This document shows, in pieces, positions 1 to 6,977 of a stretch of DNA of 7,990 bases (the stretch's first letter is position 1; the number at the start of each line of letters is the position of its first letter). Made by a program: the position numbers and the translations under genes. The notes beneath the pieces were generated by a model that saw only the letters and a list, made by a program, of their open reading frames with translations, did no database searches and was not told the DNA's origin. Origin of the DNA: an uncultured Eubacteriales bacterium (GTDB taxonomy: Bacteria; Bacillota_I; Bacilli_A; RF39; UBA660). The stretch is taken from assembly GCA_905211265.1 (NCBI GenBank), contig CAJMAC010000030.1, positions 1 to 7,990 of the forward strand, written 5' to 3'.

Positions 1-1
1 T

Positions 2-661
2 CTATTTCCTTTTTATATTAATTGTATATTTTGAATTACCTCGGTAATTATTATCTTTATCAAAGTCGTCTTCATCATAAGTAAAGGCTGTTAATGTAAT
101 ACTCTCTACTTCATCTATTTCGTCTACGGCGTATAATTTAACTGAAGTCATAAGTGTATTATCATTTACATTTTCTAAATGACTATAGAAGCCATTTGGA
201 GCATTGACATCGTCATAAAAGTATATATAGAAATATTTACTATATCTAAATATATCTGGTTCTAAGAAGGTACTATTATTTGAAGTACCATCTTTTAATG
301 TATATCCTATATTATAACCTATTTTATATTTATTAATATCTTCATATTTATCGTAATATTTTTGCCATGTATCTTTAAATTTAGTACCACTTATTGTTTT
401 GTCATCAGTTAGAAATACTTCAAATGATCCTATATCTACCCAATTTGTAAGGTTTGTATAGTAGGTATCTTCGATTACTTCTTTATTATAGTAATTATTA
501 TTACTTAAGAATATTCCTAATTTTATAGGATTATTATCAATATATGTGTCTTTTACTTCTTCTTTTACTATAGGTTCTTTATGTTCTTCTACTACTTTTT
601 CTTTAGTGCACCCACTGATAAGAAGGAATACTACTAGGATAATTAATTTAATTTTTTTCAT
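2..661 (-). CDS. Predicted lipoprotein of unknown function (219 aa)
   Basis: The start is basic and hydrophobic (MKKIKLIILVVFLLISGC), a type II signal peptide with a lipobox ISG-C and the lipidated Cys at residue 18. A Lys/Glu-rich linker (about 19-40) precedes a soluble domain rich in Tyr, Asp and Asn. The mature protein should be anchored to the outer face of the membrane. I recognise no enzyme motif or named family in the domain. The ATG overlaps the end of the phospholipase-like gene by 14 bases, and its Shine-Dalgarno AAAGGAG lies inside that gene, so the two are probably translationally coupled. It is the last gene of the 2734-2 operon. The TAG stop is just inside the window, so the gene is complete. 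The lipoprotein call is firm; the function is unknown. Confidence 0.85.
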   Translation of the reverse strand: MKKIKLIILVVFLLISGCTKEKVVEEHKEPIVKEEVKDTYIDNNPIKLGIFLSNNNYYNKEVIEDTYYTNLTNWVDIGSFEVFLTDDKTISGTKFKDTWQKYYDKYEDINKYKIGYNIGYTLKDGTSNNSTFLEPDIFRYSKYFYIYFYDDVNAPNGFYSHLENVNDNTLMTSVKLYAVDEIDEVESITLTAFTYDEDDFDKDNNYRGNSKYTINIKRK

Positions 662-1280
662 AAATACTATTTAACTCCTTTAATATTGTTTTTTTAGAAC
701 TTTCTATAAAAGTAATAATATCATCTATTTTAAATAAATATTTTTTCCCTTTTTTGGATTCTTCTATTAAAATTCCTGTTTTGTCTACAATTAGATTTAG
801 CCTATCTATAGGTATTTCACTAATTATATTTGGTATATATGGTATTTCTTCATAAAATATTTTCATTGGAAAATTATATCTATCTATTAACTGATTATTT
901 AAGTTTGAATAATCGTTATAAACATAATATTTAAATGTTTTTTCAGTATATTCTACTAATGTTCCATCTAATTCTTTTATATAATTGCCTTTAATTATAT
1001 TAGGTATGAAATATTTAAACCATAGATAATCAGTATATAAATGTATATAATAGCCTAATACAAAGTCATCATTTAAATAATTACCATATTTTTCTAAAAA
1101 TTTATTTATATTTGGAATATCATTATTTACATTATCTAAAAAATGACTATAAAATTTAGTTTCTCCTAGTAACTTAGAAATATCTGGAGCTATTGTTCCT
1201 ATTAATAATTTTTTACTATCTCTGTTAATAGTTTTATTTATTTCGTTTGCTATACATATATGTATTACTGAAGATGCCAT
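648..1280 (-). CDS. Zinc-dependent phospholipase C-like protein
   Basis: This 210-residue protein resembles the zinc-dependent phospholipase C / S1-P1 nuclease-like family found as small cytosolic proteins in many Bacillota. The metal-ligand pattern is visible in order: His7 in the N-terminal MASSVIH, Asp33 in GTIAPDI, His46 in SHF, and His80 and Asp84 in GYYIHLYTD. In characterised relatives these positions bind a cluster of zinc ions that cleaves phosphate esters. No signal peptide is seen, so secretion and true phospholipase activity are doubtful, and the substrate is unknown. The ATG overlaps the stop of the 484-aa gene by one base (TAATG), and the lipoprotein gene overlaps its 3' end. 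This gives a coupled three-gene operon. Family assignment is from motif pattern only. Confidence 0.72.
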   Translation of the reverse strand: MASSVIHICIANEINKTINRDSKKLLIGTIAPDISKLLGETKFYSHFLDNVNNDIPNINKFLEKYGNYLNDDFVLGYYIHLYTDYLWFKYFIPNIIKGNYIKELDGTLVEYTEKTFKYYVYNDYSNLNNQLIDRYNFPMKIFYEEIPYIPNIISEIPIDRLNLIVDKTGILIEESKKGKKYLFKIDDIITFIESSKKTILKELNSIYEKN

Positions 1281-2734
1281 TATCTTGTACCTTTTCTCCT
1301 TTTTACTTCAACTAAATCAGTAAGTTGTTTAAGAGTGATTTCACCTAATTCTAATTGTTTATTTAATTTTTCTTCGGTGGTAACATCAGGTATCATTCTA
1401 TTTGCCATTGTTTGATACATGGTCATATCATTATTGGCTTTTTTTGTAAAGACTCCTACTACATTATAAATATTATTCTTAATATGTTTAAATACTATTC
1501 TTACTTGATCATATTTTAGTTCCATAAATCCTACTAATTTCTTATTGCTTTTTAAACGTTTTAATTCACCACTTGCATTTTTACCACTTATAAAATTGTT
1601 TATTAATTCTAATACTGTATCGTAATATTCGTAAGGTACACTATCCATATCTCCTATTATTTTTGCTTTAGTAGGATTTGCTAGTGATGTTGAAAAAATT
1701 AATCTTTTTTCTTCTTGTAATTTTTTTTGTTCTTCATCAGTTAAAGTAGTGTTTTCTTCATCTATTATAACTTCATTACATTTATCGTAATAATCTCTTA
1801 TTATTAAATATTTATTTAATTCCATATAATAATCTTCAATAATTTCTCTTCTATTTCTTCTAAAAGAATAAGTATCTTTTTCTAATAGTAGATTATAATA
1901 ACTAATTAATTCATTACTTATGTTATTTAATACTTTGATAATAATATAATTATATTCATTATTTTCAAGATCATATCTTTCATAATTTTCTAATATACGA
2001 ACAATATCTTCTTTTTTATTAGCATACCTTAAGGTATTAATAGCTTCATTAACCGTTTTATCTAGAAATTCTTTTCTTTGAATTATTACTTCAGGTTCTT
2101 CAATCACCTCATAGCCGGCATTTAGTATATTGGGAACATTATTATATTGTTCTTTAGCAAATTCTTCCTCTTTTTTATTTTGCATTGTCTCTGATGTTAA
2201 ATTACGATTATAAAACTCTAAATCATTAAGACAAAGAAAGGCTTCTTTACTGGTTATTTCTCCCGATAACTCATAATAATTAATGATTTTTTCTATGTCC
2301 CTTAGAGTATATTTATTAGCTTCAATTGGATTTTTGACCCTTATTGCAATCCTAGCTACTCTCGCAGAACTTACTGTTTTTCTGATTCTATTCATCCTAC
2401 TTTCAAGAGTTAGGAGTCTTTGATTTAATGTATAATAATCTTTATCTATAATACCACTAAAATTTTGTAATTCACTTTCAGCATCATAAGTTCTGTTTAT
2501 TAATTTATATAGTAATTTATAAAATTCTTTTTTATATATATCATCATGATAAATACTATCTAATAAAACATCAATAATTATTTTTCCATCTATAATAGAA
2601 TCAAAACCGGAGTTAAAATAATTCATTAATTCTTTAAATAATTGTTTCCTAGTTTTTAAATTCTCATATTCTTCACGCAGTTCATCATATTCTGCTATAT
2701 ATTTATCTAATAATTCTTTTAATTTACTTTGCAT
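1280..2734 (-). CDS. Long coiled-coil protein with HigB/RelE-like C-terminal segment (484 aa)
   Basis: Most of the protein is charged and helical. Residues 1-30 form a heptad-rich coil, and further helical, partly coiled segments run to about 345. Residues about 375-447 look different: a Lys/Arg-rich helix (SGELKRLKSN), then beta-like strands with MELKYDQVRIVFKH and IYNVVGVFTKKANND. That order resembles the HigB/Gp49 branch of the RelE superfamily, whose members carry 'lrg..lyELR...yRi.y....' followed by 'llh.F.KKt.k.p'. A further helical tail (about 448-484) recalls the antitoxin or helix-turn-helix side. No signal peptide or membrane segment is present. The start is supported by AAAGAGG six bases before the ATG and by a promoter just upstream. 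It heads the operon with the phospholipase-like protein and the lipoprotein. The fold assignment is inference; the role is unknown. Confidence 0.8.
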   Translation of the reverse strand: MQSKLKELLDKYIAEYDELREEYENLKTRKQLFKELMNYFNSGFDSIIDGKIIIDVLLDSIYHDDIYKKEFYKLLYKLINRTYDAESELQNFSGIIDKDYYTLNQRLLTLESRMNRIRKTVSSARVARIAIRVKNPIEANKYTLRDIEKIINYYELSGEITSKEAFLCLNDLEFYNRNLTSETMQNKKEEEFAKEQYNNVPNILNAGYEVIEEPEVIIQRKEFLDKTVNEAINTLRYANKKEDIVRILENYERYDLENNEYNYIIIKVLNNISNELISYYNLLLEKDTYSFRRNRREIIEDYYMELNKYLIIRDYYDKCNEVIIDEENTTLTDEEQKKLQEEKRLIFSTSLANPTKAKIIGDMDSVPYEYYDTVLELINNFISGKNASGELKRLKSNKKLVGFMELKYDQVRIVFKHIKNNIYNVVGVFTKKANNDMTMYQTMANRMIPDVTTEEKLNKQLELGEITLKQLTDLVEVKRRKGTR

Positions 2735-2740
2735 TTTTAT

Positions 2741-2786
2741 ACCTCTTTCTATAATATTATTATATCAAATATTAAGAAAAAAGCAA
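2741..2786 (-). promoter_or_regulatory. Promoter and ribosome binding site of the 2734-2 operon
   Basis: On the minus strand a perfect TATAAT (2764-2759) is preceded by TGA, giving an extended -10. TTGCTT (2786-2781) is a weak -35 at 16 bases spacing. The Shine-Dalgarno AAAGAGGT (2749-2741) follows, six bases before the ATG. The expected leader is under 20 bases, so no riboswitch fits. The -35 nearly touches the stop codon of the preceding gene. Confidence 0.6.
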
Positions 2787-2789
2787 GTC

Positions 2790-3167
2790 TTAGCTAAAGG
2801 CTAGTTCTACTTCTATTTGTTTATCGCATATAGCTATTATTAGAAAGATAATACCACTAATTAGTACTAGTAATGTTCCTATAAATGATGCTTTTGTAAG
2901 TATTATCTTTTTATTAGTATCACTACTATTTAATTTTAAGATATCTTCATAACTATTCTTAGTAAAATGATAATAGATTATTACTAATATACTAAATATT
3001 ATTATAAGTAAACTTCGATATTCTCTTCTTGCTTCTTCGTCATTATATAATAGATATTTCTTTTCTTTACTATTGGCATAATAACTTAGAATTATTATTA
3101 TTATATATATTATCCATATTAAATTTTCTTCTTTTATATCTTCTAATTTATCTAGTTTATCATTCAT
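2790..3167 (-). CDS. Small three-TM membrane protein (125 aa)
   Basis: A short charged cytoplasmic start (MNDKLDKLEDIKEEN) leads into three hydrophobic helices at about residues 16-31, 52-67 and 94-113. An acidic/basic loop (NDEEARREYRS) separates the first two. The C-terminus ends in IEVELAFS. Similar small proteins with an EEARR-Y-R loop and an acidic end seem familiar from low-GC gut Firmicutes, but I know no named family or function. The ATG lies 19 bases after the metallophosphoesterase stop and has no Shine-Dalgarno: the upstream stretch is only A and T. Either translation is inefficient or a TATAAT just before the start makes a nearly leaderless mRNA. No conserved catalytic residues are visible. 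Confidence 0.75.
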   Translation of the reverse strand: MNDKLDKLEDIKEENLIWIIYIIIIILSYYANSKEKKYLLYNDEEARREYRSLLIIIFSILVIIYYHFTKNSYEDILKLNSSDTNKKIILTKASFIGTLLVLISGIIFLIIAICDKQIEVELAFS

Positions 3168-3186
3168 ATTATATAATATTAATTAA

Positions 3187-3954
3187 TTATTTATTAATAC
3201 CATAGAATAATTTTAATATTGTTTCTTTATCAGGAAATTCTTTTTTTAATTCTTTATTTATAAATTTGTTATAATCATATGTTAGGTTTATTTTACTAAA
3301 TTTTAAACTCTTATTTATATCTATTAGCATATAAGAAGTATTATTATCTATAGTGCAACCACCACTATCAAGAACGATAATGTTAGTTAGTTTATCTATA
3401 GTTTCTATATAATCTTCACTTATACCATCTACTTCATTTTCATTAAATGATTTATGTAAATGACCTACTATATATGTTATATCTTCATTATTATATTTGA
3501 TCCATAAATTAACATCGTTTTTTAGATTATTCTTTTCAAAAGGATATAATTTACTAGTATCTTCTAATAGATAATGACTAAATATTATCTTTTTATTTTT
3601 TATTATATTATTATAACTTATATTATATTCATAATAAAGAGGACACTTTTTTAGAAAGTCTATCTCTTTAGTAGTTAAAGATTCTCTTATCCATTTATAA
3701 TGTTCTTTTTGCACATTACTATTTATACTACTATCAATATCAGTACCATATAAAGCACATAATTCATGATTACCTAAAACCATTTTAATATTATTTTCTA
3801 TTATTAGATCAAGACATTCTTTAGATTCGGATCCTAATCCTATTGTATCTCCTAAACATATTATTTCATCTACATTCTTAGACTTTATATCATTTATAAT
3901 AGTTTTTAATGCTTCTAAATTACCATGAATATCTGTAAATACTGCTAATTTCAT
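3187..3954 (-). CDS. Calcineurin-like metallophosphoesterase
   Basis: This 255-residue protein has the complete di-metal ligand set of the calcineurin-like phosphoesterase superfamily: Asp8 and His10 in FTDIHGN, Asp36 in GDTIG, Asn62 and His63 in GNHE, His127 in FSHY, and His165/His167 in GHLH. Length and motif spacing fit the bacterial cytosolic branch related to the YfcE and diadenosine-tetraphosphatase-like proteins, which hydrolyse phosphodiesters or phosphomonoesters with Mn2+ or similar metals. The substrate cannot be read from sequence. A GGAGG six bases before the ATG fixes the start. The gene begins 14 bases after the 257-aa gene and is followed by the three-TM gene after 19 bases, consistent with one transcript. 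Confidence 0.93.
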   Translation of the reverse strand: MKLAVFTDIHGNLEALKTIINDIKSKNVDEIICLGDTIGLGSESKECLDLIIENNIKMVLGNHELCALYGTDIDSSINSNVQKEHYKWIRESLTTKEIDFLKKCPLYYEYNISYNNIIKNKKIIFSHYLLEDTSKLYPFEKNNLKNDVNLWIKYNNEDITYIVGHLHKSFNENEVDGISEDYIETIDKLTNIIVLDSGGCTIDNNTSYMLIDINKSLKFSKINLTYDYNKFINKELKKEFPDKETILKLFYGINK

Positions 3955-3968
3955 TTTATACCTCCATA

Positions 3969-4742
3969 TTATAAATTATACTTTTCTTTTATTTTATCTA
4001 TATCTTCTTTAGTAAATATACTTAATTCTAATGATCTATTTGTTAAATCAATCATAAATTCTCTATCGTTAGTGGCTACTACTTTACTAACTATATTATC
4101 TAAATTAATACTATCAGTGGCACTAATTAATTCTATTAAGTAGTAGCTATCTCTTTTATCAATGAAATAGTCTTCAATTAAAGTAAAGTCCATCTTTTTA
4201 TCATAATTAACTGCTAATCTCCATAAGGCTTCTCTATTGTCTTCTTTAATGCCTACTTTTACTAAGTCATTAAAGTCTTCTTGTTTAATAGGAGGAGGTA
4301 ATGGTACTGATATATATCTAGTTATAAAAGTCAATAATTCTTTATCGTTCATTTTGCTAGCAGACTTATTTATTACTGAGTTATTAGTTAATAAATCTGT
4401 TATTCTAGTATATAACTTACCACCATCTTTTATTTTTTCTTTTTCTTTAAGTAAATTATTATATTGCTTTTCTATAAATTCTTTTAGTTCATTATCACTA
4501 GTATTTACTTCTTTAAATTTATCTAATAAATTATCTATTTCTTCTAATCTTTTCTTTTCTACTTTGTCTATCTCGTTAGGAGTCTTCTCTCTAACTTCTT
4601 CTATATCTTTAATTAACTTATTTATTACTTCTTTATCTTTATCTTGATAATTACATATATCTATCTTCTTTAATTCTTTTATTAATTCATTACTATTTAT
4701 AAATCTATTTACATATCTATACATTAAATTAACTAATTCCAT
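3969..4742 (-). CDS. Unrecognised helical protein (257 aa)
   Basis: This is a soluble, highly charged protein with no signal peptide or membrane helix. Residues about 1-30 form a helical start (MYRYVNRFINSNELIKELKK). Residues about 35-105 are Lys/Glu-rich and likely coiled coil. A proline turn VPLPPPIKQEDF lies near 145-156, and the C-terminal third is helical, with repeated acidic segments such as LIEDYF and TKEDIDKIKEKY. I do not recognise a family; the arrangement would suit a scaffold or protein-binding role, but nothing shows it. GGAAGTGAAG precedes the ATG at a loose distance. It leads the run of genes that continues into the metallophosphoesterase, 14 bases downstream. Confidence 0.82.
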   Translation of the reverse strand: MELVNLMYRYVNRFINSNELIKELKKIDICNYQDKDKEVINKLIKDIEEVREKTPNEIDKVEKKRLEEIDNLLDKFKEVNTSDNELKEFIEKQYNNLLKEKEKIKDGGKLYTRITDLLTNNSVINKSASKMNDKELLTFITRYISVPLPPPIKQEDFNDLVKVGIKEDNREALWRLAVNYDKKMDFTLIEDYFIDKRDSYYLIELISATDSINLDNIVSKVVATNDREFMIDLTNRSLELSIFTKEDIDKIKEKYNL

Positions 4743-4757
4743 TATTACTTCACTTCC

Positions 4758-4770
4758 TATACTTAGTATA
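4758..4770. promoter_or_regulatory. Small palindrome upstream of the 257-aa gene
   Basis: TATACT-T-AGTATA is a perfect 6-bp inverted repeat around one base, 16 bases from the ATG at 4742. On the minus strand the TATACT arm could act as a -10 box, so the palindrome may be an operator over a promoter. No good -35 is seen because the expected place falls in the terminator T-tract. AT-rich DNA makes such palindromes common, so this is tentative. Confidence 0.25.
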
Positions 4771-4779
4771 TCATTTATT

Positions 4780-4815
4780 ATAAAAAAATAAAATACCTAT
4801 CATTACTGATAGATA
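4780..4815 (-). terminator. Intrinsic terminator of the 5450-4819 operon
   Basis: The minus-strand stem is TATCTATCA / TGATAGGTA with a four-base GTAA loop and one mismatch (4794-4802 with 4807-4815). It is followed by TTTTATTTTTTTAT. It sits four bases after the stop of the 112-aa gene and before the 257-aa gene, so it separates the two transcripts. Confidence 0.75.
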
Positions 4816-4818
4816 TGT

Positions 4819-5157
4819 TTATTTTCTTATTTTCTTTTTATTATTCTTTATTTTATTTTCTATATCTATAATTATTTCTATTAATGATATATTATTACTT
4901 GTATATTCTGGTATAAATATTTCTTCTTCACCAAATGGACCTTTTATTTCTTTATGTCCTAAATATCCAGTATAATTATCTATATATAATATTTTACCTT
5001 TTATTAATTCTTTTAATATATTTGGATATGTCATTATAAATAATAATTTTGTTTCTTCTATTTCTTTTGGTATTATTCCATCACTACATTTATATAATAT
5101 AGATCCATTTAATTTATTATTATATCTTATTATTAATGCTCTACTACTATTTTCCAT
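4819..5157 (-). CDS. Unrecognised small soluble protein (112 aa)
   Basis: The frame can be opened upstream to a TTG at 5217, but that codon lacks a Shine-Dalgarno and lies inside the preceding gene. The ATG at 5157 follows AAAGGAAG about 11 bases upstream and leaves a 32-base gap to the previous stop, so I prefer it. The protein starts MENSSRALIIRYN. It has a mixed alpha/beta look with alternating hydrophobic residues (ALIIRY, LLFIMTYPN, ILYIDNYTGYLG), an acidic patch GPFGEEEIF, and a very basic C-terminus ending NNKKKIRK. No membrane segment or signal peptide is seen. I know no family. It is the second gene of the two-gene operon with the two-TM protein and ends just before a terminator. Confidence 0.7.
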   Translation of the reverse strand: MENSSRALIIRYNNKLNGSILYKCSDGIIPKEIEETKLLFIMTYPNILKELIKGKILYIDNYTGYLGHKEIKGPFGEEEIFIPEYTSNNISLIEIIIDIENKIKNNKKKIRK

Positions 5158-5189
5158 ACTTATATCTACTTCCTTTATATTTAAATTAA

Positions 5190-5450
5190 TTATTTTGAAT
5201 AAATTTTCCTTTCCCAAACTTTTCTAATGTACTTTAACGACAATGTAGATAGAGCAAAACCTATAACTGGTACTAGAGAACTTAATAATATGTTATCATT
5301 TTGTTTTATCAAATATGAGTATATAACCACTATCACATATGTTAGAATCATAATACAGATTTTTCTTGTCCAACTTGTTTCCCATGCTTTATCTAATTCA
5401 ACTCTTTTATTTCGTTCTTGTATCTTTCTAATTTCTTTTTCTAAATCCAT
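5190..5450 (-). CDS. Small two-TM membrane protein (86 aa)
   Basis: An amphipathic charged N-terminus (about 1-22, rich in Glu, Lys and Arg) leads into the motif DKAWETSWTRK at 20-30. Two membrane helices follow (about 31-48 and 54-72) with a short polar loop, then a basic C-terminus. The WETSW-R motif directly before TM1 and a Pro in the second helix (SLVPVIGFALSTLSL) recall a widespread uncharacterised family of small inner-membrane proteins; no function is known to me. AGGAGAG seven bases before the ATG and an extended -10 promoter support the start. It is the first gene of an operon with the 112-aa protein. Confidence 0.82.
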   Translation of the reverse strand: MDLEKEIRKIQERNKRVELDKAWETSWTRKICIMILTYVIVVIYSYLIKQNDNILLSSLVPVIGFALSTLSLKYIRKVWERKIYSK

Positions 5451-5473
5451 AAATACACTCTCCTAATAAATAA

Positions 5474-5501
5474 ATTATACCATATTTTGTCTAATTTTAA
5501 C
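5474..5501 (-). promoter_or_regulatory. Extended -10 promoter of the 5450-4819 operon
   Basis: On the minus strand TGG-TATAAT gives an extended -10 (TATAAT at 5479-5474, TGG at 5482-5480). The -35 region is only a weak GTTAAA-like match 16 bases upstream, as is usual for extended -10 promoters. The Shine-Dalgarno AGGAGAG follows, and the ATG at 5450 lies about 24 bases from the -10. Confidence 0.55.
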
Positions 5502-5512
5502 ATACTTACTCT

Positions 5513-6064
5513 TTATCTTTCAAAATCATCTTTTGATTTTTTAAAATCTAAGTCTTCAATATCATCATCATCTAATACATTATCTTCATACATATCATTG
5601 ACTACATCAATATATTTATCATCTTTATCATACCAACTATGAAGTTTATCATGTAAGAAAGATATTAGTTTTTCAAATTTATCTTTCCAATATTCAATAT
5701 TATTTTTAAAATCTTGCATTTTAGATTTTAAAAATAATATTTCGTTATCTTTTTCTTAAATCGTATCATTTAAACTTTTTACTCTTAAATTAAGAGATTC
5801 ATTATTTTCAGTAAGAGTTTTAATCTTATTATTTAAATTTTCAATAAATATTTCATTAGAATAATTAAAAGCTAGAAAGGTTATATCATTAATTATAATT
5901 CTATGTAGTTCTAGATAAGTAAGGTTGGTTTTATCAATAGTTCTCAAATTACCATTAATAATAATTGATTTAACTCTACAAAACTCACAAATAAATTCTA
6001 ATCTTTTTCTTAATGATTCTTCCATTCTAACTTCTTGTTTGAAAACATTCACTATTTTAATCAA
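5513..6064 (-). pseudogene. MobV-type mobilisation protein remnant with in-frame stop
   Basis: Two open stretches in the same frame (6064-5759 and 5755-5516) are separated only by a TAA at 5758-5756, so they are best read as one broken gene of about 184 codons. The C-terminal part is the recognisable one: a coiled coil, YWKDKFEKLISFL, KLHSWYDKDDKY, VVNDMYEDNVLDDDDIEDL and the closing SKDDFER. This resembles the C-terminal tail of MobV (Pre/Mob, plasmid recombination enzyme) relaxases and parallels the second remnant at 7880-7099. The N-terminal relaxase domain is missing. The part before the stop (FICEFCRVKSIIINGNLR, then a coil at the end) I cannot assign securely. The upstream start is only TTG with no proper ribosome binding site. 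It lies directly downstream of the att-like copy at 6139-6178. Confidence 0.65.
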
Positions 6065-6094
6065 TCCTTTCTTTGAAAGACTTTTTTCTAAACA

Positions 6095-6126
6095 AGAAAA
6101 AAATCAATCCTAATTTAGAATTGATT
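6095..6126 (-). terminator. Intrinsic terminator before the first mob remnant
   Basis: On the minus strand the arms at 6126-6116 and 6112-6102 pair over 11 positions with one mismatch and a three-base loop. A run of seven T and a C follow. It lies between the att-like repeat and the mob remnant, so it would stop any read-through into 6064-5513. Being AT-rich, the stem is weak. Confidence 0.5.
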
Positions 6127-6138
6127 GTCTATTTATTC

Positions 6139-6178
6139 TCGAAACTATAAAAAGTTCGAACGGATTTCCATATGGTGC
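6139..6178. repeat. att-like repeat, copy 1 (partner at 7887-7926)
   Basis: This 40-base stretch matches the tRNA-flanking stretch at 7887-7926 at 29 of 40 positions without gaps. The shared blocks are AACT, AAAAAGT, GATTTC and ATGGTGC. The last block is the reverse complement of GCACCA, the 3' end of the tRNA-Thr. Inside is AACT-ATAAAA-AGTT (6143-6156), an inverted repeat around six bases, the layout of a tyrosine-recombinase core. It reads as an attachment-site copy left by integration at the tRNA 3' end. No integrase gene is in the window, so the recombination role is inferred. Confidence 0.5.
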
Positions 6179-6267
6179 AAGTGGTTAAGTTATTTCAAAC
6201 TTTTACTCACAAATTAGAAATTTCATAGTTTTATATCAATTTCTAATAACATTTTACCAAATAATAG

Positions 6268-6295
6268 AAAAAGTAGCAATAATTTGTGCTACTTT
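6268..6295 (-). terminator. Intrinsic terminator of the 222-aa gene
   Basis: A perfect 9-bp stem, AAAGTAGCA with TGCTACTTT (6270-6278 and 6287-6295), closes an eight-base loop. On the minus strand it is followed by TTC then TATTAT, so the U-tract is made of the stem's terminal T's plus two more. It starts six bases after the stop of the 222-aa gene. Confidence 0.78.
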
Positions 6296-6300
6296 ATAAA

Positions 6301-6969
6301 CTATTTTCTTTTGTTGTCTAATGTCTTTTTTAATACTGGACCTTTTTCTTCTATTGTATCTTCTAAAATAGTTTCTTCTTCATTAAATCCAAATGTTGAG
6401 ATTCTTTTGATATTCTCTCTTAATGCCTTTAAATCACTTAACGAATAGTTATCAATATTATTAATATTAAATGGTTGCTCGTTTTTACTCTTCTGTAACT
6501 CAATTTGTTTAATGGCTTTTTTACTAACACCCAATTTTATATTTTCACTTTTTTCAATATTTTCATTTAATTCTTCTTTATGATCTAAAAAATAATTTAA
6601 TTTTTTTATATCTCTTTTCTTTATTGCATTTATTATTGTTTTAGCAGGATAATAAATTGCACCAGCAGCAATAATAGCAAGAAGCATAACATAAAACCAT
6701 CCACCATTATTTACAAAATTCATAATAGCTATTGGTAACATCAATGGTTGGCTTATTGTTAATATTTTATCTAGCATTTGAAGTGGTTTTGGTTGTGCAT
6801 ATCTAGCTTGTTCTTCCATTCTAGATATTATTTTATTTTCATTTTCCTCTGAATATGGAACTGTGTATGATTCTCCACTTGCTAATTTTGCAACAATTTT
6901 TCCATTTTCTATTTTATAAGATAATATAAATTTTTTAGAATCATCATAATTTAATGAATAATCTTTCAT
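6301..6969 (-). CDS. Two-TM membrane protein of unknown function, likely element cargo (222 aa)
   Basis: Residues 1-60 form a small soluble domain with alternating hydrophobic strands (FILSYKIENGKIVAKLASGE, then YTVPYSEENE) ending in a charged helix. Two membrane segments follow at about 63-86 (with PLMLPIAIMNF) and 90-109 (GGWFYVMLLAIIAAGAIYY). The long C-terminal region (110-222) is highly charged, partly coiled, and probably cytosolic. There is no signal peptide, enzyme motif or known family that I recognise. The start is well supported: GAGAGGAGG lies eight bases before the ATG, below a near-consensus promoter, and an intrinsic terminator follows the stop. It is monocistronic. It lies between two att-like repeats and between two mob remnants, and is the only intact gene there, so it is best read as cargo of an integrated element. 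Confidence 0.85.
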   Translation of the reverse strand: MKDYSLNYDDSKKFILSYKIENGKIVAKLASGESYTVPYSEENENKIISRMEEQARYAQPKPLQMLDKILTISQPLMLPIAIMNFVNNGGWFYVMLLAIIAAGAIYYPAKTIINAIKKRDIKKLNYFLDHKEELNENIEKSENIKLGVSKKAIKQIELQKSKNEQPFNINNIDNYSLSDLKALRENIKRISTFGFNEEETILEDTIEEKGPVLKKTLDNKRK

Positions 6970-6977
6970 TATATTTT

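Noticed and set aside
2770..2800. Terminator after the three-TM gene
   Set aside because: CTTAGCTAAG is palindromic but has no loop, and the T-run after it overlaps the next promoter; no credible stem-loop was found.
4237..4647. Open frame on the plus strand (136 codons) and others at 5227-5466, 5925-6113 and 7046-7270
   Set aside because: All lie opposite minus-strand genes or the mob remnants, are Ser/Leu/Phe-rich in the way complementary strands of Lys/Glu/Asn coils are, and lack ribosome binding sites.
5158..5217. TTG start extending the 112-aa protein by 20 residues
   Set aside because: The TTG has no Shine-Dalgarno and lies inside the previous gene; the ATG at 5157 is preceded by AAAGGAAG.
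6173..6210. Degenerate second tRNA 3' half upstream of GCACCA
   Set aside because: An AAGTT/AACTT hairpin resembles a T-arm, but the loop lacks the TTC core and no partner for the acceptor, D-arm or anticodon arm is visible.
6130..6240. MobV-type origin of transfer
   Set aside because: I looked for the pMV158-like nick-site inverted repeat (AAGTATAGTGTGTTATACTT type) near both mob remnants and found no convincing match; the imperfect inverted repeats here fit an attachment site better.
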